Shown here one piece after another: positions 50,004 to 59,700 of a DNA stretch of 64,000 nt. The position numbers were made by a program, and so were the translations under genes. Under the pieces are notes generated by a model that was given only the letters and a program-made list of their open reading frames with translations, was not told the DNA's origin and did no database searches. Position 1 is the stretch's first letter. Every line of letters begins with the position of its first letter. The stretch is from Duganella alba (GTDB lineage: Bacteria; Pseudomonadota; Gammaproteobacteria; Burkholderiales; Burkholderiaceae_D): positions 1-64,000 of the forward strand of contig NZ_WKJN01000019.1 in NCBI RefSeq assembly GCF_009674495.1, in the 5' to 3' direction.

Positions 50004-50785
50004 GCGGCGTAGTAGGCCGCCAGCTCGGTGATTTCGGCATCGGTCAGCTGGCGCGCCATGTTGCGCATCTGCTGATTGAGGTCGTTGTGCCGGCTGCCGT
50101 CGCGGAAGGCGTGCAGCTGATTGCGGATGTACAGTTCCGGCTCGCCTTCCAGCACCGGCGCCGCGCTTTGCTGCGCCAGCCCGCCGTGACAGCTGGCGCA
50201 GGCGCCGATATTGCGCATCGGCGCGCCGTTGGTCACCAGTTGCGGCGCGACGCGCGGATTATCCTGCGGCAGCCGTTCATGCGGCAGATAGGAATAGTAC
50301 GCCGCCAGATCGCGCATGTCCTGGTCGTTCAGGTTGACCGTCATCGGCTGCATGATGGCGCTCAGCCGGTGGCCCGACTGGTAATCGCGCAATTGCTTGT
50401 AGATGGCCGCCTCGATCTGCCCAGCCAGATTCGGCGAGTCGGCCTCGCTGACGCCGCGTATGCCGTGGCACATGGTGCAGCGCATGGCCAGCGTGGCGCC
50501 ACGGCCGATGGATTCGGCATTCGCCGGTCGCATCATGCTGGCGCTGACGATCACGTCGCTGGGCCGCGCGGTGGCATCCGCGCTCAATGAACGCGAGCGG
50601 CTGGCGCCCGGCACGCCGGCGGCGCTGCAAATCGCATCCCACAGCGAGCCGGCCGCCGCGCCGTTGTTGGCGATCGGCACCCACAGGAAGCCGACGGCCG
50701 CCGCCAGCACGGCCATCAACAGCACGGCGCCGACGCTGTAGCGCATCCAGCGGTTTTTCAGGGAAAGGACAGAAGGTTCTTGCAT
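49997..50785 (-). CDS. Membrane-anchored dihaem cytochrome c
   Basis: 262 residues. N-terminal membrane anchor (about 16-36) and two haem-binding motifs, CTMCH (AMRCTMCHGIRGVSE) and CASCH (GACASCHGGLAQ), each followed by a methionine-containing loop (IMQPMTVNLND; MRNMARQLTDAEI). This is the cytochrome c4-like double-domain pattern. Last gene of the terminal-oxidase operon, 4 bases after oxidase subunit I; likely electron donor to the oxidase. The 3' end abuts a palindromic repeat. Confidence 0.9.
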   Translation of the reverse strand: MQEPSVLSLKNRWMRYSVGAVLLMAVLAAAVGFLWVPIANNGAAAGSLWDAICSAAGVPGASRSRSLSADATARPSDVIVSASMMRPANAESIGRGATLAMRCTMCHGIRGVSEADSPNLAGQIEAAIYKQLRDYQSGHRLSAIMQPMTVNLNDQDMRDLAAYYSYLPHERLPQDNPRVAPQLVTNGAPMRNIGACASCHGGLAQQSAAPVLEGEPELYIRNQLHAFRDGSRHNDLNQQMRNMARQLTDAEITELAAYYAAR

Positions 50786-50789
50786 GGCA

Positions 50790-52412
50790 TCACCTGATCG
50801 GAACGGCCGGCACGGCGGTATTCGGAGTGTTGATCAGCTGCGCGATGGGGAAGCCGTAGTTGATGACGCTCAGGCCGATCATCAACGCCAGCCACAACCC
50901 AAAGCCGTTCAGCGCCGCCGGCATGCGCGCGCCCGCATGCACCGGCGCGCTGAAGCGGAATGACGGCAGCGGCACCGTCGCGCCGCGATGGCCGGCGGCC
51001 AGTATCCACAGGAACAGCGCGCCGGACGCCAGCAACAGCAGGCCGCCGCTGAAGGTGATGATGACCGACAGCGACATCGGCGCCAGGTCGGTGGCGGTGT
51101 AGTCGTAGTAGGCCATGCGGCGCGGCATGCCGAGTATGCCGACCCAGTGCCACGGCATGGTCAGCACCATCATGCCGACAAACCACAGCCACAGCTGCAC
51201 GCGCATCAGCTTCCAGGCGTTGAGCGCGCGGCCGGTCAGGTGCGGCCACAGGTCGTAGGCCAGCGCAAAGTACATGATGACGATGGCGCCGCCGAAAATC
51301 AGGTGGAAGTGGCCGGTGATCCATTGCGTGTTGTGGATGGCGAAGTCCAGCTGGTAGCTCATGTTGATCAGGCCGCCCGCGCCGCCGAAGCCCAGCATGA
51401 TGAAGGACAGTGCCAGGGCCAGCATCATCGGATTCTTCCACGGCAGCCTGGCGATCCAGGCGAAGCTGCCGGCGCCGCCGCGCAGCCGGCCGGCAATCTC
51501 AACCGAGGCGCAGATGGTGAAGATGGTCAGCAGTGTCGGCACCGACACCATGGCGGTGAACACCGCATGCAGGAACTTGACGCCGCTGCCGACCTGCGGA
51601 TCCTGGAACAGGTGGTGTATCCCGATCGGCATCGAAAACACCAGGAACAGGATGAAGGAGATGCGCGCCATGGCGTCGCTGTACAGGCGGCCGCCGATCG
51701 CGCGCGGCACCAGTGTATAGAAGGCGATGTAGGCCGGCATCAGCCAGAAGTAGACGATGGCATGCAGCGTCCACGAGAAGAACACGCGCGCCAGGCCGGC
51801 GTCGATGGTGGTCTTGAAGCCCAGCGCCACCGGCAGGATCAGGAACAGGATTTCGACGGCGGCGCCGATCGAGGTCCAGGCCCACAGGTAGGCGCCGGCG
51901 TTATTGGCAAACATCGCCAGCGGCACGGTGGCGCCCGGATTGGCGCGGCGCCAGACGCGCAGGTTGACCGCCATCAGCGCCACCCAGATCCACGAGCCAA
52001 CCACCACCAGCACCACGCCGATGTAGTAGAAGGGATTGCCGATCAGCGGCGGGTAGAAGGTGTACAACACCGACGCCTTGCCCAGCGCCACCGGCACCAT
52101 GGCCACCACGGTGCCGACCACCACCAGCCCAAAGCCGGCCCAGGCCCAGCGCAGGCCGACCAGCGCCTGCTTCAGCGCCAGTTCCACGATCGCATAGCCG
52201 AAGCCCATCGCCACCAAGGTCGGGAACACATAGCCCATGGCCGAGCCGTGCGCGGTGACGGAACGGTAATACAGTTCCGGATTGCCAAGCCAGCTATGCA
52301 GCGGGCTGCGGATGTACATCTGCCACTCGCCGAGGATCAGCGCCAGGAAGAAAGCCAGGAACGCCAGCCAGAAGTGCGCCAGCACCAGCCGCCGGTTAGG
52401 AATGTTCAGCAC
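50790..52412 (-). CDS. Haem-copper oxidase subunit I, B (ba3) type
   Basis: 540 residues, about 13 membrane helices. Haem and copper ligands: VTAHGSAMGY, WTLHAIVYFWLMPAYIAFY (CuB His with the cross-linked Tyr), IGIHHLFQDP and WITGHFHLIFGG. The helix VI tyrosine spacing and the short loops fit B-type oxidases rather than A or cbb3 types. Catalyses O2 reduction to water with proton pumping. Starts 17 bases inside subunit II. Confidence 0.93.
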   Translation of the reverse strand: MLNIPNRRLVLAHFWLAFLAFFLALILGEWQMYIRSPLHSWLGNPELYYRSVTAHGSAMGYVFPTLVAMGFGYAIVELALKQALVGLRWAWAGFGLVVVGTVVAMVPVALGKASVLYTFYPPLIGNPFYYIGVVLVVVGSWIWVALMAVNLRVWRRANPGATVPLAMFANNAGAYLWAWTSIGAAVEILFLILPVALGFKTTIDAGLARVFFSWTLHAIVYFWLMPAYIAFYTLVPRAIGGRLYSDAMARISFILFLVFSMPIGIHHLFQDPQVGSGVKFLHAVFTAMVSVPTLLTIFTICASVEIAGRLRGGAGSFAWIARLPWKNPMMLALALSFIMLGFGGAGGLINMSYQLDFAIHNTQWITGHFHLIFGGAIVIMYFALAYDLWPHLTGRALNAWKLMRVQLWLWFVGMMVLTMPWHWVGILGMPRRMAYYDYTATDLAPMSLSVIITFSGGLLLLASGALFLWILAAGHRGATVPLPSFRFSAPVHAGARMPAALNGFGLWLALMIGLSVINYGFPIAQLINTPNTAVPAVPIR

Positions 52413-52956
52413 AGCTCAGCCTCCCTTGCTTTTGCGCCAGCCGCGCGTACGTATCCTTGTCCACCACCTTGACGTGGGCCCACATGGCGGCGTGGCCGAT
52501 GCCGCAGAATTCGTGGCAGGGCATGGTGTGGTCGCCGGTCTTCTGGAAGCGGGCGTGGAAGGTGGAGACGTAGCCCGGCACCAGGTTGACGTTGACATTG
52601 GTGCCGGTGACGCTGAAGCCGTGCACCACGTCGGCGCTGGTGGCGCGGATCACGATCGGCGTGTCGGCCGGCACCACCACGCATTGCGGCGTGAACGAAT
52701 ACTGGCTGCCGACCAGCCGCACGGTGACGCTGCCGTCGGCCTCGGTGGCGCTGCCCAGGTTGGCCTCGACAAATTCGCCGGCCAGGTGCAAGGTGCCGGG
52801 ATTGACGGTTTCCATGCGCTGCGGCGGCATGGTGATCCAGTGCAGGCTCATGTACGCCATCATGCCGAGCAGCAGGGCGATGATGGCGGCGACGATCCAT
52901 ACCCAGCGCGTTTCGGCCTGTTCGGCGGCGTGGGCGGCGCTATGCTGGTCGCTCAT
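52396..52956 (-). CDS. Cytochrome c oxidase subunit II (CuA-binding)
   Basis: 186 residues. One N-terminal membrane helix (about 20-40) then a cupredoxin domain with a complete CuA site: His in VVHGFSVTG and CHEFCGIGHAAMWAHV. Short compared with A-type subunit II, which has two helices; this is typical of ba3-type enzymes. Accepts electrons from cytochrome c at the periplasmic face. Confidence 0.93.
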   Translation of the reverse strand: MSDQHSAAHAAEQAETRWVWIVAAIIALLLGMMAYMSLHWITMPPQRMETVNPGTLHLAGEFVEANLGSATEADGSVTVRLVGSQYSFTPQCVVVPADTPIVIRATSADVVHGFSVTGTNVNVNLVPGYVSTFHARFQKTGDHTMPCHEFCGIGHAAMWAHVKVVDKDTYARLAQKQGRLSCAEHS

Positions 52957-53136
52957 CTAGGCACCTCCGCGCGCAACGAAGACCAGAAAGTAAAACGCGA
53001 ACCAGATGGCCACCACCACGGCCGTCGCCACGCCGGCCAGCGCGAAGGCGCCACCGGGGCCGCGCGCGACAATGTCGTCCACGCGCTGCTGGTTGGCCGC
53101 TTCGGACTCCGCGGGCGTATCGGTCTCCACGATCAT
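52957..53136 (-). CDS. Small oxidase subunit (CoxIIa-like), single membrane helix, 59 aa
   Basis: Starts at ATG 53136 behind a strong AGGAGG (upstream in-frame codons lie inside the previous gene and are unlikely). MIVETDTPAESEAANQQRVDDIVARGPGG is soluble, then one membrane helix FALAGVATAVVVAIWFAFYFLVF. Sits directly before subunit II, where ba3-type oxidases carry subunit IIa with one helix. Function by position; no sequence motif. Confidence 0.8.
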   Translation of the reverse strand: MIVETDTPAESEAANQQRVDDIVARGPGGAFALAGVATAVVVAIWFAFYFLVFVARGGA

Positions 53137-53146
53137 GACGTTCCTC

Positions 53147-54412
53147 CTATTCAAGCAGCGCGCTGCGCAACTGGTTGACCTGCTGCGGCGTGACCGGCGT
53201 GGCGGCATTGCCCCAGGCATTGCGGATGTAGGTCGCCACAGCGGCGACTTCGGCGTCGTTCAGCTCCTGCGCGAACGGCGGCATGCCGTAGGGCGTCGGG
53301 TTCTTGCGGGTGCCGGGCGGGTAGCCGCCGTTGAGGATCATGCGGACCGGATTGACGGAGGAGCTCATCAGGATCGACTGGTTGGCGGCCAGCGGCGGGA
53401 AGTGCGGCGGCATGCCGCGCCCGTCCACCGCGTGGCAGGTGGCGCAGCGGGCGTCGTAGATGCGCTGGCCTTCGGCGAACATCTGCGACACTTCGTTGGT
53501 CAGCGGTGCGGCGGGGGCGGCCGGCGGATCGTCGCCGGGCAGTCCTTTCAGGTAGACCGCCATGGCGCGCACGTCGGCGTCGTTCAGGTATTGCAGGCTG
53601 TTGAAGGTGACTTCGGCCATCGGCCCGTAGACGGTGCCGCGATGCGAGACGCCGGTTTGCAGCAGGTCCATGATGTCCTGCAGCGCCCAGTTGCCCAGGC
53701 CGGCCTCGCGGTTGGAAGTCAGCGACGGCGCGTACCAGTTCTGCATCGGGATCAGGCCGCCCTGGAAGGCCTTGGCTTCGGCCGAACCGCCCAACGCGTT
53801 GATCGGCGAGTGGCACATGGCGCAGTGGCCCAGGCCCTGCACCAGGTAGGCGCCACGGTTCCATTCCACCGACTGCTGCGGATCGGGCTTGTATTCTCCT
53901 TCCTGGAAGTACAGCGTGCGCCAGCCGATCAGCAGGCTGCGGTTGTTGTAGGGGAAGCGCAGCTCGTGCTCGCGGCTGGCGCGCTTCACCGGCGGCACCG
54001 ACATCAGGTAGGCAAAGATGGCGTCCGAGTCGTCGCGCGTGACCTTGGTGTAGGAGGCGAACGGCATGGCCGGATACAGCAGCTTGCCGTCCGGCGAGCG
54101 GCCGGTGTGCAGCATGTTGTAGAAGTCGGCTGGCGTCCACTTGCCGATGCCGGTTTCCTTGTCCGGCGTGATGTTGGGCGCGTACAGGTTGCCGAACGGC
54201 GTGGGCATGGCGCGGTTGCCGGAGAAGATGGCCTGGCCCGGTATCGTGTGGCAGGCGATGCAGTCGCCGGCTTGCGCCAGGTATTTGCCGCGTTCGATCT
54301 GGGCGCTGCTGACGGTGGTGGCGGGCGCGGACGAGCCTCGGTTCATCAGCCACCAGGCGCCGCCGGCCAGCAGGATCAGGATCAGCAGGAGGATGAGCAG
54401 GAAGCGCTTCAT
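53147..54412 (-). CDS. Trihaem cytochrome c, membrane-anchored
   Basis: 421 residues. N-terminal helix MKRFLLILLLILILLAGGAWWLM and three CxxCH sites: CIACH (AGDCIACHTIPG), CAMCH (GHCAMCHSPIN) and CATCH (ARCATCHAVDG). The three-domain layout resembles the cytochrome subunit of alcohol or gluconate dehydrogenases. Stop and start with neighbours are tight (4-base overlap upstream). Probably carries electrons to the oxidase of this operon, either from quinol-side enzymes or from periplasmic dehydrogenases. Confidence 0.92.
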   Translation of the reverse strand: MKRFLLILLLILILLAGGAWWLMNRGSSAPATTVSSAQIERGKYLAQAGDCIACHTIPGQAIFSGNRAMPTPFGNLYAPNITPDKETGIGKWTPADFYNMLHTGRSPDGKLLYPAMPFASYTKVTRDDSDAIFAYLMSVPPVKRASREHELRFPYNNRSLLIGWRTLYFQEGEYKPDPQQSVEWNRGAYLVQGLGHCAMCHSPINALGGSAEAKAFQGGLIPMQNWYAPSLTSNREAGLGNWALQDIMDLLQTGVSHRGTVYGPMAEVTFNSLQYLNDADVRAMAVYLKGLPGDDPPAAPAAPLTNEVSQMFAEGQRIYDARCATCHAVDGRGMPPHFPPLAANQSILMSSSVNPVRMILNGGYPPGTRKNPTPYGMPPFAQELNDAEVAAVATYIRNAWGNAATPVTPQQVNQLRSALLE

Positions 54413-55149
54413 GGCTTGGCCTCCGCCGCGTGCGGGTTCTGGCTGCCGCAGGCCATGGGCAGTTGCGTGGTGTCGGCGGCGACCGGTTTGTCCTGCTGCG
54501 GCACCGGCAGCGTGGCGAGGTAGGCGGAGACGGCGGCCACTTCAGGTTCGGACAGCGTCGAGGCGACGATCTGCATGCAGTCCGGCGCCAGGGCGGTGCG
54601 GGTGCCGTAGCGCCAGGCGCCGAGCTGCGCGCTGACGTAATCGGTGCGCAGGCCCAGCAGGCCGGGGATGCCGGGTTCACGGCCGGTCAGCGCCGTGCCG
54701 TGACAGGCGGTGCAGGCGGGGATTTTCTTGTCCGGCAGGCCCTTGCTGACGATCTGCTGGCCTTGGGCGATGGTGGCCGGCGGCGCGGCGGGGGCGGTGA
54801 CTGCCAGCGGGGCCGGGCTTTGGGCGGCGAAGTAGTCGGCCATCTGCTTCAGGTAGGCCGGCGGCAGGTAGGCCAGCAGATAGTTCATCGGCGCATAGCG
54901 GCGGCGGCCTTCCTGGAAGGCGATCAGCTGGTTGTACAGGTAGCCGGCCGGTTTGCCGGCCAGGCGGGGAAAGTAGACATTGGCGACGCCACGACCCTTG
55001 TCGCCATGGCAGCCGACGCAGGCGAGGGTGCGCGCCTCCATGGTATCGGGCGCGCGCTGCGGAGGCACGGTCGGCTCCGGCTGGGCATACGCGTGGCCGA
55101 AGATCGTGCCGAGAACCAGTAAAGCTGAAAAACACCGGGATGGGACCAT
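54409..55149 (-). CDS. Dihaem cytochrome c, exported
   Basis: 246 residues with signal peptide (MVPSRCFSALLVLGTIFGHAYA) and two haem motifs, CVGCH (LACVGCHGDKG) and CTACH (IPACTACHGTAL), in a c4-like double domain. A GAGGAGA ribosome site precedes the ATG. First gene of the oxidase operon; the region 55150-55258 upstream holds its promoter, not resolved further. Confidence 0.92.
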   Translation of the reverse strand: MVPSRCFSALLVLGTIFGHAYAQPEPTVPPQRAPDTMEARTLACVGCHGDKGRGVANVYFPRLAGKPAGYLYNQLIAFQEGRRRYAPMNYLLAYLPPAYLKQMADYFAAQSPAPLAVTAPAAPPATIAQGQQIVSKGLPDKKIPACTACHGTALTGREPGIPGLLGLRTDYVSAQLGAWRYGTRTALAPDCMQIVASTLSEPEVAAVSAYLATLPVPQQDKPVAADTTQLPMACGSQNPHAAEAKP

Positions 55150-55258
55150 GCCTTCTCCTCAGGGCTGCAACTAGTGGCTTTCTAACCAATATTTATTTTA
55201 CAACCGCTTGCCCGCTTGTTATGAACCTTTCAAATAATTCGTTGCGTATCAGTCACAT

Positions 55259-56785
55259 TTACTCGCCTTGCCAGCCGCCGCCCAGGGCCTGGAACAGGGC
55301 GACGGTGTCGGTGTAGCGGGCGGCCTGGGCCTGGATCAGGGCGATGCTGGCCTGGCGCCAGGCCTGGCCGGCTTGCAGGACGGGCGGGTAGCCGGTCTGG
55401 CCCAGTTGCCACTGGCGTTGGGCGATGGTCCAGCTTTTGTGGGCGGCTTGTTCGGCGTTGACGGCGGCGCGCAGGGATTGTGCATCGGCGTCGATCGCGT
55501 GCAGGGTGTCGGCGACGTTCTGGAAGGCGGTCAGCACGGTGCTGCGGTATTGCGCGGCGGCCTGGTCGTAGTTGGCTTCGGCGGCGCGTTGCTGGTGAAG
55601 CAGGGCGCCGCCGTGGAACAGCGGTTGCGCCAGGTCGGCGCCGATGCTCCAGAAGCCCGCGCCAGACTTGAACAGGGTGCCTGCGTCCAGGGCCGAGCTG
55701 CCCAGCGTGGCTGTCAGTGCGATGTTGGGCAGGCGCGCGGCCTTGGCGATGCCGATCTGGGCGGAAGCGGCTTGCAGTTGCGCTTCGGCGGCGCGGATGT
55801 CCGGGCGTTGTTCGACCAGGCGTGCTGGCAGGCTGAGTGGCAGTTCGGCGGGCAGCGTCAGGTGGCTGAAGTCCAGGCGCCGGGCAATGCCTGCGCTGGG
55901 ATAGCGGCCGGCCAGTACGGCCAACAGGTCGTGCTGCTGGGCGAGTTGTTTTTGCAGCGGCGGCAGGTTGGCTTCGGCTTGCGCCAGTGCGGCTTCCTGC
56001 GCGGCGACGTCGGCCGCGCCGAGTTGGCCGGCTTGTTGTTGCTTGCGCACGGCGTCCAGCTGCTGGCGGGCCATGACGGTCAGTTGCTGCATGGCGTCCA
56101 GCTGCGCGCGCAGGGCGGCTTCGTTGATGGCGGCGTTGACGATGTTGCTGGTCAGCGTCAGGCGCGCGGCTTCGCGCTGGAAGCGGGCGACGTCGGTCTG
56201 GGCATCGATGGCTTCGACCAGGCGGCGGGTGGCGCCGAAGACGTCCGGCGTGTAGCCGATGTTCAGCTGGGCGGTATGCAGGCTGTACAGGTTGGTGCCG
56301 GATGCGGTGGGGCTGGACAGCGTGTCGGCCACGCGCTGGCGCGTTGGTTGCAGATGCAGGTCGGCGGTCGGCAAGTAGGTGCCGCGCTGGGCGGCGGCGG
56401 TTTCGCGGGCGGCGCGCAGGGCGGCATCGGCGGCTTGCAGATCGGGATTGGCTTGCAGGGCGGCGGCGATCAGCTGGTTCAGGTCGTCGGAGCCGAACAC
56501 GGTCCACCACTGCGCGGAGACGTCCTTGCCTTCGGCGAAGTGCTGCGAAGCGCCACCGGCAACCGGCGATGCTGCGGTGTTGGCGGCCAGCGGCTCGGCG
56601 GTGTAGCGCGTGGCCGTTGGTGCGGCCGGGCGCACGTAATCGGGACCGGCCGCGCAGCCGGTGGCCAGCAATGCGACCAACAGGCGGGCGAGCAATGCCA
56701 GCGCCGTTGCCTCCGGCGCGCTGGCGAAGGGCGCGGCCAGCTCCGCCGCGCGGACGCCAAAATGCGTGGTCAACTTTTTCATCAT
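55259..56785 (-). CDS. RND efflux outer-membrane factor (NodT/OprM family lipoprotein)
   Basis: 508 residues. Lipoprotein signal with lipobox ATGC (LLARLLVALLATGCAAGPDYVRPAAP), after an unusually long N-terminal extension of about 25 residues. Two repeated outer-membrane efflux domains: LIAAALQANPDLQAADAALRAARETAAAQRGTYLPTADL and LVEQRPDIRAAEAQLQAASAQIGIAKAARLPNIAL. Forms the TolC-like channel for the RND pump whose gene precedes it (overlap 4 bases). Confidence 0.93.
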   Translation of the reverse strand: MMKKLTTHFGVRAAELAAPFASAPEATALALLARLLVALLATGCAAGPDYVRPAAPTATRYTAEPLAANTAASPVAGGASQHFAEGKDVSAQWWTVFGSDDLNQLIAAALQANPDLQAADAALRAARETAAAQRGTYLPTADLHLQPTRQRVADTLSSPTASGTNLYSLHTAQLNIGYTPDVFGATRRLVEAIDAQTDVARFQREAARLTLTSNIVNAAINEAALRAQLDAMQQLTVMARQQLDAVRKQQQAGQLGAADVAAQEAALAQAEANLPPLQKQLAQQHDLLAVLAGRYPSAGIARRLDFSHLTLPAELPLSLPARLVEQRPDIRAAEAQLQAASAQIGIAKAARLPNIALTATLGSSALDAGTLFKSGAGFWSIGADLAQPLFHGGALLHQQRAAEANYDQAAAQYRSTVLTAFQNVADTLHAIDADAQSLRAAVNAEQAAHKSWTIAQRQWQLGQTGYPPVLQAGQAWRQASIALIQAQAARYTDTVALFQALGGGWQGE

Positions 56786-59700
56786 GCTTGTTCTCCTTCG
56801 GGCGCGGGCGCCGGGTGGCGGGCGAAGCGCTCTTCGATCAGGTAATACAGGGCCGGCAGCAGCACCAGCGTCAGTACGGTGGCCGTGACCAGGCCGCCAA
56901 CCACCACGGTGGCGAGCGGGCGCTGGACGTCGCTGCCCAGGCCGTGCGCCAGCGCCGCCGGCACCAGGCCCAGGGCGGCGACAGTGGCGGTGGTGAGCAC
57001 CGGCCGCACGCGCTCGCGGGCGCCGTTGATGACCGCCGTGCGCAAATCGTCCGGCAGCAGCGCGCGCCAGCGGTTCAGGTTGGCCAGCATCACCACCGCG
57101 TTCAGCACCGACACGCCAAACAGCGCGATGAATCCGACCGCCGACGACACGTTGAGCGTCATGCCGCGCATCTGCAAGGCCACCAGCCCGCCCAGCAGCG
57201 ACAACGGCACCGCCAGCAGGATCAGTCCCGGCTGACGCAGATTGCCGAATTCCGAGAACAGCATCACAAACATCAGCGCCAGCACCGCCGGCACGATCAC
57301 CGCCAGACGCGCCTGCGCGCGCTGCTGGTTCTCGAACTGGCCGCCCCAGGTGATCTGGTAGCGCGCGTGGTCATACGGAATCTCACGCTGGATGCGGCCC
57401 TGCGCCTCGGCCAGGAAGGACGACAGATCGCGGCCGCGCAGATTGGTGCGCACCGTCAGGTGACGCCGGTTCATCTCGCGCGTAATCGTGGTTTCGCCTT
57501 CCGCCAGGCGGATATGCGCTACCTGCGCCAGCGCCACGTGGGCGCCGTTGGCGGCGTTCAGCACCAGATCGCCGATGGCTTGCGGATCATTGCGCGTCGG
57601 GCCGCTGAAGCGCGCCGCCACGTCGTAGCTGCGGTCGTCCACGTAGACCTGCGCGACCGGGCTGCCGCCGATGCCGGTCTGGATCAGCGCCATCACGTCG
57701 GACACATTGATGCCGAGACGGGCCGCCGCGGCGCGGTCAACGTCGATACGTACCTGCGGCAGCGGCGGTTCCTGATCGATGATCACGTCCTCCGCGCCAG
57801 GCACGCTGCGCAGCAGTTTTTCGACCGAACTGGCCAGCTTGCGGGTGGCGTGGAAATCGTCGCCATACACCTTGACCACCAGATCGCTGTGCGCGCCGGC
57901 CAGCTTGTCCAGTACGCCGTCGATCATCGGCTGCGAGAAGCCCACGTCAGTGCGCGGCAGCTGCTTGTAGCGCGCCGCCAGCTTGTCGATCAAGTCCTGT
58001 TTGCTCATGCCGGACGGCCATTTGTCATACGGCTGCAAAGTCACCGCGCATTCGATGTGCGATGGCGTGAAAGGATCGGTGCCTTCGTCATTGCGGCCCA
58101 GCTGCGTGACCACGTGCGCGACTTGCGGTTCCTGCAAGGTCGCCTCGCGCAGCGCGTCCGCCATCTGCGTCGCCTTGGTCAGCGAAATGCCCGGCGGTAG
58201 CGTGACTTGCAGCCAGATCGAGCCTTCGTCCAGCGTCGGCAAAAAGTCGCGGCCGATGGCGCCGCCGACCACGATCACCGCCACCAGCGTGGCGGCAGCC
58301 ACGGCCAGCACCAGCTTCGACTTGCCGACCAGCCTTTGCAGCAGCGCTTCGTAGCGCGGCATCAGCCATTCCAGCACCGGATTGTGGAAGATCTTGCGCG
58401 GCTTGCGAAAAGCCCAGTAGGCCAGGCCGGGTATCAGCATCATGGTCATCAGCAGCGCGCCGAGCAGCGCGAAGCCGACCGCAAACGCCATCGGCGAGAA
58501 CAGCTTGTATTCGATGCGCTGGAAGGCAAACAGCGGCAGGTAGGCGATCATGATGACCAGCATGCCGAAGCAGGTCGGACGCATCACTTGCAGCGTGGCC
58601 TTCATGGCGTCTTTGGCCGACAGCAGACCGTCCGGCTGCTTCTCGCGCTGGAGCAGGATGGCTTCCAGCACGAAGATGGCGCCGTCGACGATGATGCCGA
58701 AGTCGATCGCACCGAGCGACAGCAGGTTGGCTGGAATCTTAAAGTGGTGCATCAGGATGAAGGCCGCCATCAGCGACACGGGAATCGCCGATGCCGCAAT
58801 CAGCGCCGCGCGCGGGCTGCCGAGGAACAGCACCATCACCAGCGTCACCAGCACCACGCCTTCGATCAGCGTCTTGCCAACCGTGTGCACGGTGGCGTCC
58901 ACCAGCGTGCTGCGGTCCATGTAGGGGACGACCTTGACGTCTTTCGGCAGCAGGTGGTCGTTCAGGTCCTGCACTGCCTCGTGCACGCCGGCGATCACGC
59001 GCGACGGATTCTCGTTCTTCAGCAGCAGCACGATGCCGGAAACGGTGTCCGACACCTTGTCCTTGCCCAGCACGCCGTGACGCTCCTGGTTACCGAGCGT
59101 GACGTTGCCGAGGTCTTTGACCAGCACCGGCACGCCGTTCTTCTGCGTGACCACCACGTTGCCCAGATCGTCCAGGCTGTGAATCAGGCCGACGCCGCGC
59201 ACCACCAGCCCTTGCTGGCCGCGCGTCAGGATGCTGCCGCCGGCGTTGGCGTTATTGGCCGCAATCGCCTGCGTGATCTGCGCCAGCGACAGGTTGTACT
59301 TGGACAGCTTGGCGGGATCGAACTCCAGCAGGAACTGCGTGGTCAGGCCGCCGAAATTGCCGACATCGACCACGCCGCTGGCCTGCTTCAGGCGCGGGAT
59401 CACCACCCAGCGCTGCAATTCGGACAGCGCGCGCAGGTCCTGGCTCTTCGATTCCAGCGTGTAGCGGTAGATTTCGCCGATGGGCGAGGTCAGGGCGTCG
59501 AGCGACGGCTGCGCACCATACGGCAGCGACACGCCGGCAATGCGCTCCTGCAGGCGCTGGCGCGACCAGTAGTCTTCCGCGCCGTCCTGGAACACGACGG
59601 TGATCAGCGACAGGCCGAAGGTGGACTTCGAGCGCATCACATGCATGCCGGGCGTGCCCATGATTTCCCGTTCCAGCGGAATGGTGATCTGCTGTTCGAC

